NCBI GenBank assembly: GCA_022711405.1
Contig: JAKLFC010000002.1
Span: forward strand, 124,001-188,000
Direction: 5' to 3'
DNA from: Bacteroidota bacterium
GTDB lineage: Bacteria > Bacteroidota > Bacteroidia > Bacteroidales > JAGONC01
DNA length: 64,000 nt
Shown: one piece after another, positions 54,862 through 62,761 of the stretch
How the letters are laid out: the number at the start of each line of letters is the position of its first letter
Position numbering within the stretch: position 1 is the first letter of the stretch
Program-made: the position numbers and the translations under genes
Notes under the pieces: model-generated
Told to the model about the DNA's origin: nothing
What the model saw: the letters and a program-made list of their open reading frames with translations, nothing else
Databases searched by the model: none

Positions 54862-56667
54862 ATGAAAGCCCAGGATGAACAACGCAAACTCATCATCATC
54901 GGCCTTATCCTGCTGGTAGGGGTGGTCTTCATTGGCAGGCTGTTTTATATCCAGATCATTGATAAAAGCTATCTTCTGTCGGCGCAAAACAATGTCGTCA
55001 GGGTGATCACCCAGTATCCCGCCAGGGGACTGGTCTATGACCGCCACGGGGAGTTGCTGGTCTACAACGAAGCCGCATTCGACCTGATGGTCATTCCTTC
55101 CCAGGTTACTGCCTTCGACACCCTGGAGTTCAGTCAGCTGATCGGGCTTGACAGGGCAGAGATCAAAGACCGGCTGGTGAAAGCGAAGAACTATTCAATG
55201 CGCAAGGCTTCAATTTTTGAGAAACAGATCTCCAAAGAATCCTTCAGCTTTTTCAAGGAAAAACTTCACAAGTTCCCGGGATTTTATGTCCAGTCGCGTA
55301 CCCTGCGCTATTACCCGACCCGCATAGCAGCCCATACATTGGGTTACATCGGTGAGGTGGACCGGAGTACCATTGATTCAAATTCTTATTATAAATCCGG
55401 TGACTATATCGGGATCAGTGGCCTGGAGAATTCGTATGAAGAATATTTACGGGGACAAAAGGGTGTCAAACGGGTACTGGTCGACGTATTCGGACGTGAA
55501 AAAGGCTCATTTCAGGAAGGTAGATTCGACTCGAGCGCCGTAAAAGGTCAGGATATTTACATTTCCATAGATGCAAAGCTTCAGGCTTACGGTGAGCGCC
55601 TGATGACGAACAAAAAGGGAAGCATCGTAGCCATCGAACCCTCCACAGGAGAAATACTGGCTCTGGTCTCTTCTCCCTCCTACGATCCCAACCTGCTGGT
55701 CGGCAGGATTCGAAGCGCCAATTATCAAATGCTTTCCGACGACTCATTGCAGCCCCTGTTCAACCGGGCACTGTCGGCCACCTATCCCCCGGGATCCACC
55801 TTCAAATCGCTCAATGCCCTTGTTGCTCTCCAGGAAGGTATAAGCACACCCTCTACCTCTTATTACTGTCAGGGTACTGCCACGGCACCCATCAAGTGCA
55901 GCCATTACCACTCCACGCCGCTCAATATGTACCGTGCCATCGAGATATCATGCAATCCCTATTTCTGGCAGACATTCCGGTCGATCATGGTCAGCCGGAG
56001 CGACATACACGATGCGTATAATATATGGCGGAAGCATGCGCTGAGCTTTGGTTTCGGGACCCGTTTCAATTCGGATCTGTTCAACGAAAGCAAGGGTTTT
56101 ATCCCGCTTCCGGATTATTACGATAAATATTACGGTAAAAACGGCTGGCGGGCGATGACCATCCGCTCCCTTTCCATCGGGCAGGGAGAGATCCTGGCCA
56201 CTCCTTTGCAGCTGGCCAATTTCGCATCCATCATTGCCAACAGGGGATACTATTACAAGCCTCACCTGATCCGGTCCATCAATGATTCGATTCCCGATCC
56301 GGAGTTCAGGGAAAAAGTCGTGACCACGATCAGTCCGGTCAACTGCCAGGTAGTGGTGGAAGGGATGAGCAGGGTGATGGACGGACCGGAAGGGACGGGA
56401 CGCTGGTACCGGTTGGAAGACATTGCCATTTGCGGGAAGACAGGAACGGCGGAAAATCCCCACGGGAAGGACCACTCCATCTTCGTATCCTTTGCCCCGA
56501 AAGACAATCCCAGGATCGCAGTGGCAGTAGTGGTGGAAAACAGCGGCTTCGGGGCCACGTGGGCAGCTCCTATTGCAACACTGATGATCGAAAAATACAT
56601 CAACGGTGAAGTCAAACGACTGAATGTGGAAGAAAACATGGTAAACAGCAATCTGATCAATCCATAG
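54862..56667 (+). CDS. mrdA: Penicillin-binding protein 2 (peptidoglycan D,D-transpeptidase)
   Basis: 601 aa. One N-terminal membrane helix (about 10-30), a pedestal domain (35-220) including PARGLVYDRHGELL, and a transpeptidase domain with active-site Ser in STFK (PPGSTFKSL), SxN as SCN (EISCNPYF) and KTG (CGKTGTAENPHG). It cross-links peptidoglycan in the elongation machinery as partner of RodA. Its stop overlaps the GTG start of rodA (TAGTG), a sign of translational coupling. Confidence 0.96.
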   Translation: MKAQDEQRKLIIIGLILLVGVVFIGRLFYIQIIDKSYLLSAQNNVVRVITQYPARGLVYDRHGELLVYNEAAFDLMVIPSQVTAFDTLEFSQLIGLDRAEIKDRLVKAKNYSMRKASIFEKQISKESFSFFKEKLHKFPGFYVQSRTLRYYPTRIAAHTLGYIGEVDRSTIDSNSYYKSGDYIGISGLENSYEEYLRGQKGVKRVLVDVFGREKGSFQEGRFDSSAVKGQDIYISIDAKLQAYGERLMTNKKGSIVAIEPSTGEILALVSSPSYDPNLLVGRIRSANYQMLSDDSLQPLFNRALSATYPPGSTFKSLNALVALQEGISTPSTSYYCQGTATAPIKCSHYHSTPLNMYRAIEISCNPYFWQTFRSIMVSRSDIHDAYNIWRKHALSFGFGTRFNSDLFNESKGFIPLPDYYDKYYGKNGWRAMTIRSLSIGQGEILATPLQLANFASIIANRGYYYKPHLIRSINDSIPDPEFREKVVTTISPVNCQVVVEGMSRVMDGPEGTGRWYRLEDIAICGKTGTAENPHGKDHSIFVSFAPKDNPRIAVAVVVENSGFGATWAAPIATLMIEKYINGEVKRLNVEENMVNSNLINP

Positions 56668-57932
56668 TGCGGAGAGAACAAAACATATTCTACAATATCG
56701 ACTGGGTCATGGCAGGCCTGTACCTGGCACTGGTGCTGATCGGCTGGATCAATATCTACGCTGCTGTCTATAATGAGGAGCACCGGAGCATCTTTGATCT
56801 CAGCCAGAATTACGGCAGGCAGCTGGTCTGGATCGTGACCTCCATGGCGCTGGCGTTGTTTGCCCTGGTAGTGGACGCCAAATTCTATAACGCCTTTTCG
56901 TTCATCATCTACCTGTCCATGCTGATCATCCTGGTGGCTGTTTTGTTTCTGGGTACGACCATTTCGGGTGCAAAAGCATGGTTTCAGCTGGGATCCTTTT
57001 CCATCCAGCCATCAGAATTTGCTAAAGTGGCCACGGCACTGGCCCTGGCAAGGTACCTGGGTACCATGGACATCAACCTGAAAAGCTTCCGCACCCAGAT
57101 GAACACAGCACTGATCATTGGTGTTCCCATTGCACTGATCCTGCTGGAAAACGATACCGGTACGGCCCTGATGTTCATTGGATTTATCATTGTCCTGTTC
57201 AGGGAGGGAATATCCAGTAAAGTAATGCTGACAGGATTGTGCCTCGTTATTCTGTCGATCCTGAGTCTCTGGCTCGACAGGCTCTTACTGATCGGTATCC
57301 TGGCGGGGATTGCCATCATCGCGATCTTTGTCAAACGCCGTGGCCGGACCCTGAAACGCATCCTTTTCATCGTCGCCCTGCTGGTTCTGGCCATTGGTTA
57401 TGTCTTTGCGGTTGATTTTGTGTTCGATCATGTGCTGGAACCGCATCAGCAAAACAGGCTGAATGTCCTGCTGGGTATTGAAGATGACCCCAGGGGAATT
57501 GGTTATAACGTGAACCAGTCGAAAATTGCCATTGGATCGGGTGGTTTTTTTGGAAAAGGATTTCTTCAGGGCACCCAGACCAAATTCGATTTCGTTCCGG
57601 AGCAGAGCACCGATTTCATTTTCTGCACCGTTGGGGAAGAGTGGGGATTTTTGGGCAGCACGCTTGTGGTAGCCCTCTATGTCTGGCTTATTGTGCGGAT
57701 CATTCTGAAAGCTGAACGACAGCGAACCTCGTTCAGCAGGATTTATGGGTACGGGGTGGCCTCCATTCTGTTCACCCATTTCATGATCAATATCGGAATG
57801 ACGATTGGAGTTACTCCGGTCATAGGCATTCCCCTGCCTTTTCTCAGTTACGGAGGTTCCTGCTTATGGGCATTCACGATCCTGTTGTTTATTTTTATAA
57901 AACTGGATAGTAAACGGCTGGAGTTGATATAA
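56667..57932 (+). CDS. rodA: Rod-shape-determining peptidoglycan glycosyltransferase RodA
   Basis: 421 aa, about ten membrane helices, SEDS family. It begins with GTG at 56667, overlapping the mrdA stop by one base. Landmarks: GAKAWFQLGSFSIQPSEFAKV (partly quoted), the loop LGIEDDPRGIGYNVNQSKIAIGSGG (partly quoted), FVPEQSTDFIFCTVGEEWGF carrying the conserved Asp needed for polymerase activity, and IGIPLPFLSYGGS. It polymerises lipid II during elongation, paired with PBP2. It ends at a strong bidirectional hairpin. Confidence 0.96.
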   Translation: MRREQNIFYNIDWVMAGLYLALVLIGWINIYAAVYNEEHRSIFDLSQNYGRQLVWIVTSMALALFALVVDAKFYNAFSFIIYLSMLIILVAVLFLGTTISGAKAWFQLGSFSIQPSEFAKVATALALARYLGTMDINLKSFRTQMNTALIIGVPIALILLENDTGTALMFIGFIIVLFREGISSKVMLTGLCLVILSILSLWLDRLLLIGILAGIAIIAIFVKRRGRTLKRILFIVALLVLAIGYVFAVDFVFDHVLEPHQQNRLNVLLGIEDDPRGIGYNVNQSKIAIGSGGFFGKGFLQGTQTKFDFVPEQSTDFIFCTVGEEWGFLGSTLVVALYVWLIVRIILKAERQRTSFSRIYGYGVASILFTHFMINIGMTIGVTPVIGIPLPFLSYGGSCLWAFTILLFIFIKLDSKRLELI

Positions 57933-57970
57933 AGAAAAAGTGCGCGCCTCCTGGCGCGCACTTTTTCTTT
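57931..57970. terminator. Bidirectional hairpin terminator between rodA and ppiD-like gene
   Basis: Perfect 18-bp arms (57931-57948 and 57953-57970) with a 4-nt TCCT loop: AAAGAAAAAGTGCGCGCC and its reverse complement. A-rich and T-rich ends give a U-tract in both directions. It overlaps the last bases of both convergent stop codons. Confidence 0.93.
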
Positions 57971-60105
57971 TAGTAAAATTTGATCCGGTTATCTTCCAGG
58001 TCGGAGTGTTCAAGAAGGGCACTGTAGGCATCCCTTCCGGCCCTTCCCTTTACAGCATTGAAGAGCGTTTTCTTTTGTTGGGAATAGTCAGAGAGGACGG
58101 CCGGTTTATCAAAGGCATCCACAGTCACCACATACACACCCTGAGTGCCTTTTATGGGACCTTCCGTCTGGCCCTGATTCATGGCGAATATCCTCCCGAT
58201 CACATCTTTCTCAGGTCCATATCCAGCCGGTAAATTGGTAGATCCGAAATTAATATTCTGGAGGGTATCCACTTTGGCATTCAGCTGACGGGCAATGGTG
58301 CTGATATCCTTGCTCTGGTTGACGGCCTGCTGCACCCGGCCGATCAGGATCTCCGCTTTTTTCTCACGTTTGACAAGCGGTTCTATTCTGGTCTTCACAG
58401 CTTCCAGGGTGGCATCACCTTTTTCGTAGCGTTTTTTCAGCAGGGCCACCACACAGCTTTTACCCATATCGTACACCTGTGATACATTACCTTCCTCTGT
58501 CTTCTCGTTGAATGCCCAGAAAAGGATCTGGCGTGGAAATTCGATACCCGGTATGGAATTGGACATGATCCCCTGGTTATCAGCCGTCCGCTTGTTCAGA
58601 CCCTGGTCGACCACAGCCCTGTCAAATTCCTCCCGTGTGTTGTTACGGGTGGCAAAATCGCTGGCGGTAAGAAATACCTGCTGGTAGGTTTCTTTGCTAG
58701 GCTCAACCTTGCGGGTGACCAGCGCTACCCTGACCTTTTTCACAGGATCTTTTTTGCCGGTAATATAAATGATATGGTATCCAAATGGGGTTTCCGCCTT
58801 CACGATGTCGCCCACTTTTCCATCGAGTACAGCCTTATTGAAGGCAGGTACCATGGCGCCATCGGCAAACCAGTCAAGATCACCTCCATTTTGTTCTGCA
58901 GAGGGATCATCCGAAAATTCACGGGCGTAAAAAGAAAACCTTTCCACAGCGTTCTTTACCACGTTCATCAAACTGTCGGCTTTTCTATCAGCCTGTTCCT
59001 TGGTTCGTGTGATCGATTCGGCGGCTCCCTGGGCACCCTGGTAAGCGATCAGCACATGGCTGGCACGAAGTGAGTCAGAACGCATCTGAACATCCATCAG
59101 CCTGGCCATGTAATAGGTATCATTCTCCAGATAGGGAGGATAAAATGTCCCGACCGGAGAATTGAACATCGTTGAATCGATACGGACCGGGAGCTTGCCC
59201 TGGCCGAACCAGGAACTGTCGTAGCGGACATCGGAATAGGAATTGACAAAGGATGGAATATTCAATGCATTCTGAAAATCCTTATAGGCCTTTGTAATTT
59301 CATCTGCCTGCACCTTCCGGTCTTCCATGGAAGGCAGCACCTCAAATACGACATAATCAAGGTCCACTGAAGGCTCCTGTTTGAACTCACCCCTGTGTTC
59401 ATCATAATATTTCTGATAATCAGCTTCCGTAAGGGAAACCGCTGTATCGGGCATGGATGTATATTTCAATCCGGTGATCCTCACCGTCGCCCTGGTGTTC
59501 TTTTCTTCGTAATCCTTTTGTGCAAATACGGTGGGCACATAATATCCCAATCCGACCAGATTATTGTATTTGGTTCGTGCCCTGTCATCCTTGATCATCT
59601 TCTCCAGCATCATATAACGTTGTTGGATCGAAGGATCCAGCTGGTTGAAATTCTGGAGGAAATTGGTAACGGTTTGCGGATCGTAGGTACCTGTGTTGGG
59701 ATCCCTGAAGTTCTGCATGATATAGCTGTGAGGTTCAGGTCCGCGTATCTGATCATCCAGTTCGTCAACCGAAACGCCCAGCCCCAGTCTGTCGTACTGT
59801 TTTCCCATGATGATCCCGCTGACCAGTTCATCCCAAACCGACTGGCGGATGCTGAAGGCCTGCTCACTGGTCACATTTTCCGACTGACTGTTCTGGCGCT
59901 GCACTTCGAGATTTTCTTCCACCTTATTGTTGAATTCCTTGCCGGTGATCTCTACTCCGTCCACCACACCAATGTTCACCGATTGCTGTGCTAACTTGCT
60001 CTTCCGGGGATTTAAAAAATCGCCGAGTATAAAGGAAGCCAGGGCAACACCAATGATAATGATCAATAACGTCGACTGTTTTCTGATTTTTGAGATAACT
60101 GCCAT
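57970..60105 (-). CDS. Peptidylprolyl isomerase/periplasmic foldase (PpiD/SurA-like)
   Basis: 711 aa. N-terminal anchor at about 10-30 (STLLIIIIGVALASFILGDF), SurA_N-type chaperone region (about 40-250, starting VGVVDGVEITGKEF-like), and a parvulin PPIC domain at about 345-450 (ASHVLIAY ... FSDDPSAEQNGGDLDWF ... TPFGYHIIYITGKK). A C-terminal region of about 250 aa has further parvulin-like features. The layout follows PpiD: inner-membrane anchored, facing the periplasm and helping outer-membrane and secreted proteins to fold. The organism's many TonB receptors and T9SS cargoes are plausible clients. Confidence 0.9.
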   Translation of the reverse strand: MAVISKIRKQSTLLIIIIGVALASFILGDFLNPRKSKLAQQSVNIGVVDGVEITGKEFNNKVEENLEVQRQNSQSENVTSEQAFSIRQSVWDELVSGIIMGKQYDRLGLGVSVDELDDQIRGPEPHSYIMQNFRDPNTGTYDPQTVTNFLQNFNQLDPSIQQRYMMLEKMIKDDRARTKYNNLVGLGYYVPTVFAQKDYEEKNTRATVRITGLKYTSMPDTAVSLTEADYQKYYDEHRGEFKQEPSVDLDYVVFEVLPSMEDRKVQADEITKAYKDFQNALNIPSFVNSYSDVRYDSSWFGQGKLPVRIDSTMFNSPVGTFYPPYLENDTYYMARLMDVQMRSDSLRASHVLIAYQGAQGAAESITRTKEQADRKADSLMNVVKNAVERFSFYAREFSDDPSAEQNGGDLDWFADGAMVPAFNKAVLDGKVGDIVKAETPFGYHIIYITGKKDPVKKVRVALVTRKVEPSKETYQQVFLTASDFATRNNTREEFDRAVVDQGLNKRTADNQGIMSNSIPGIEFPRQILFWAFNEKTEEGNVSQVYDMGKSCVVALLKKRYEKGDATLEAVKTRIEPLVKREKKAEILIGRVQQAVNQSKDISTIARQLNAKVDTLQNINFGSTNLPAGYGPEKDVIGRIFAMNQGQTEGPIKGTQGVYVVTVDAFDKPAVLSDYSQQKKTLFNAVKGRAGRDAYSALLEHSDLEDNRIKFY

Positions 60106-60139
60106 AGGTCACGATTTTATACTTAGTATCAAAATGATT

Positions 60140-60223
60140 CAGGTTACACGTTGCAAGTTTCAGGTTTCAGGTTACTGGTTTCTGAAAACAAGCTTGTGGC
60201 TTGCAACTTGTAACTAGTAACTT
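60140..60223. repeat. Heptamer repeat with dyad upstream of the foldase gene
   Basis: CAAGTTT-CAGGTTT-CAGGTTA-CTGGTTT heptamers (60154-60181) facing CTTGCAACTTGTAACTAGTAA (partly quoted) on the other side of an AAGCTTG core: another inverted heptamer family, distinct in sequence from R4 and R5. Confidence 0.65.
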
Positions 60224-60312
60224 AAAAAGGACTGCAAATGTATGAAGATTTTTATTTTCAATAATGAAATGGCTAAAAAAAGGTTCTCCCACCATGGTAA
60301 ACACTCCGTGCC

Positions 60313-62661
60313 TCAGAACCAGTACCCCACCTCCACTTTCCACCATCTCCCCTCCTGCGGGTAAGGAAACACCGTACTTCCACCCTGTGTGGAGGAAGTG
60401 CCAAAAAGATTGTAAATGCGTGCATCCAGCGAAAAATCCCGGAGTTTCTCCACCCGGACGCCTACATTCACCAGAAAGACATCATCCACGTCATTGCCGG
60501 GATCATTGAAAGGCTGGCCATTCAGGTAAGTATTCGTGACAGGGGAAAGCTGCGATCCGATATACCGCAGCGTCATATTGAACCACAGGTTCCTGAAGTG
60601 TCTGTACACAGGATTGAAATCGAGGAGAAGGTTTGCCTGCCACTGGGGCACGTCGTGGATCCGGCTGCCTGTCACCCCGTAATCTTCAGCGTCAAGCGCA
60701 TACTGCCAGGTGACGTTGGCATGAATGCGCAGCGGATCAAGGGCATATTTCACGCTGCCTTCCAGTCCGACCGACTCCAGGCTGCCGGCGTTACGGTAGC
60801 GCGGCTCATCGCCGGTGGCCTCCGGATCCCGGTATATAAAATCCTTCAGGTGATTGTAAAACATATTCCCCTCCAGTTCCATTTTACTATCCATTGCACT
60901 GAGATCAGCAGTGAGCTGCAGTGATGTAAGATGCTCCGGCAAGAGGTTCTCCGAGCCCTTGTAACTCGGAAGCGAATTGTATCGGTACCAGTACGGGGCG
61001 TCGACGAACGACCTGGCGAAGGATGCCTTCAGGGCGAAGGTTTCCGCAGGCAGGTAAATGACGGATAGGCGGGGACTGAAATTGGTCACCTCATTTCCTT
61101 TGTGCCGTTGTTTGTAATCATAGCGACCGCCCATGTTCAGGATGAACTTCTTGCCCAACCATTGCTTCACCTGGACAAAACCGGAATAGATCGTCTCATA
61201 ACCCCTCTCAAGAACGGGTTCGGCGTTGGAGTCAACCACGGTATCCACTTCTCCGTCATCCCCGATAAGGTAATTACTATCATAAAGATCCATCCCGTCG
61301 AGCTGAAAACCAGCAAGAAGATTTCCTTTACCAACGGACTTCAGGGTATAATCCTTCCTCACCTGCAAGGTGCCCCCGTAACTGTACTCATTCCAGCTCA
61401 CCCTGCCTGCCCTGCCAAGGGAAGGATCACTCACGATGATGACACTGATGTTGTTCAGGTCAAGATCGATATTGCCCATGATCTCCCAGCCGCCTTTCAT
61501 GCTTCTGTCGTACTTCACCTCGCTGTGGGCTGATCCGGAACCCAGACCAGGGCCGGCTCCGTTGAAGGTCCGGTACTCATCATAATCGTAGGTTTCTCCC
61601 GTGAGCCCCCCGCCCGAAAAAGGCTCCACCAGCTTGGCATACCTTACATTTCCCATGATGGACAGGTAGTCCGAATGAAAAGAGAAGCCGGCATCATAGG
61701 CGGGCTTATCCTTGAAAGCACCCACATGGGCGTACCCATCCACCGGATGTGGAGAATGATCTTCCTCAGCAGGCACATATACCTCTTCCCCTTCCGACCG
61801 GTAATAATTACCCCAGACCACCAGACCGTTCTTACGGTCGAACTGCTTTCCATACAGCAGAGAGGCTTTCATCTGCCCGTAATTCCCCATGCCTGCAGAA
61901 AAAGAGCACCCGTCCACATCCTGGCCGCTTTTGGAGATGATGTTGATCACGGAAGTCAACGCCACGTTGCCATACAGGGAGGATGCCGGCCCGCGCAGCA
62001 CCTCGATTTGTTTGATCTTTTCCAGCGAGATGCTGAAGTCGGGATTGGCCTCAGAGTAAGCACGGGAATTGAGCCGGTGACCGTCGAGCATGACGAGTAT
62101 CTTCTGCTGGGATGAGCCATATACCCCCCGCATGGCAATGTTCAGCTCATTCTGGTCCTCCACGGCGGTCATGCCAGGTACATAAAAGGCAAGCAATTCC
62201 TTCAGGTCGCGCGCTCCGCTGAAAAGGATCATCTCTCCGGTGATCACCGTGACGGGAACAGGGGATTCCTTGAGGGATTCCACCTGTTTGGAGGCGGTCA
62301 CCAGACTGGTGACAGGCTTCCGTATCGTCTCCACGATCTGTACGTAACGGGGTGGATCAAATAATACATTTGGAGTGTAAAAAGGATCCAGCCTGAGGAT
62401 CTCTTCGATCATGGACCTGGACGTGACGGGGTCATCCTTGGCCATGTAGGATAAAGCCAGCAGCCGGTAAGCCTGTTTCTTTTCTTCATCGGAAAATCCA
62501 CTTTTCAGGCATGGCTCGATCAGACTGATCAACTCTTCAAAACGGCCAGTCTCATAATATTCCTGACCCCCCTCCAGCGTCATCTGTCCGCAACCGGTTT
62601 GCGACCTTAGCATCAGCGGCACGGATAATACAATACCTATGAGCAGTAAGGATGCCCTCAT
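60313..62661 (-). CDS. TonB-dependent outer-membrane receptor with N-terminal TPR-like region
   Basis: 782 aa from the ATG at 62661 (MRASLLLIGIVLSVPLML), which begins the signal peptide; an in-frame ATG 90 bp upstream is less likely. Residues about 25-115 look like a TPR-type helical region (GGQEYYETGRFEELISLIEPCL, partly quoted; AYRLLALSYMAKDDPVTSRSMIEEIL, partly quoted) in place of the usual carboxypeptidase-like domain. The plug follows (about 130-260; VTVITGEMILFSGARDLKELL, partly quoted; IEVLRGPASSLYGNVALTSVINI, partly quoted) and then a 22-strand type barrel ending VEVGYWF with terminal Phe. It resembles siderophore, cobalamin or metal receptors rather than SusC; the ligand is unknown. 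Divergent from the sulfatase-like gene. Confidence 0.88.
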   Translation of the reverse strand: MRASLLLIGIVLSVPLMLRSQTGCGQMTLEGGQEYYETGRFEELISLIEPCLKSGFSDEEKKQAYRLLALSYMAKDDPVTSRSMIEEILRLDPFYTPNVLFDPPRYVQIVETIRKPVTSLVTASKQVESLKESPVPVTVITGEMILFSGARDLKELLAFYVPGMTAVEDQNELNIAMRGVYGSSQQKILVMLDGHRLNSRAYSEANPDFSISLEKIKQIEVLRGPASSLYGNVALTSVINIISKSGQDVDGCSFSAGMGNYGQMKASLLYGKQFDRKNGLVVWGNYYRSEGEEVYVPAEEDHSPHPVDGYAHVGAFKDKPAYDAGFSFHSDYLSIMGNVRYAKLVEPFSGGGLTGETYDYDEYRTFNGAGPGLGSGSAHSEVKYDRSMKGGWEIMGNIDLDLNNISVIIVSDPSLGRAGRVSWNEYSYGGTLQVRKDYTLKSVGKGNLLAGFQLDGMDLYDSNYLIGDDGEVDTVVDSNAEPVLERGYETIYSGFVQVKQWLGKKFILNMGGRYDYKQRHKGNEVTNFSPRLSVIYLPAETFALKASFARSFVDAPYWYRYNSLPSYKGSENLLPEHLTSLQLTADLSAMDSKMELEGNMFYNHLKDFIYRDPEATGDEPRYRNAGSLESVGLEGSVKYALDPLRIHANVTWQYALDAEDYGVTGSRIHDVPQWQANLLLDFNPVYRHFRNLWFNMTLRYIGSQLSPVTNTYLNGQPFNDPGNDVDDVFLVNVGVRVEKLRDFSLDARIYNLFGTSSTQGGSTVFPYPQEGRWWKVEVGYWF

Positions 62662-62693
62662 GGAGTAAAAAATTCCCCCGTGATTTGAATAGT

Positions 62694-62701
62694 TAAAGAT
62701 A
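62694..62701 (-). promoter_or_regulatory. Predicted -7 element of the TonB receptor gene
   Basis: TATCTTTA on the minus strand, 32 bp before the start codon at 62661. No TTG partner at the usual distance. Confidence 0.35.
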
Positions 62702-62723
62702 TGAAATTCATCTGTCCTGTTCT

Positions 62724-62731
62724 TATCTTTG
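62724..62731 (+). promoter_or_regulatory. Predicted -7 element of the sulfatase-like gene
   Basis: TATCTTTG, a perfect TAnnTTTG match, 30 bp before the ATG at 62762. Confidence 0.45.
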
Positions 62732-62761
62732 TCCAGGATAAATTTTTCCATTCTTTATTTA

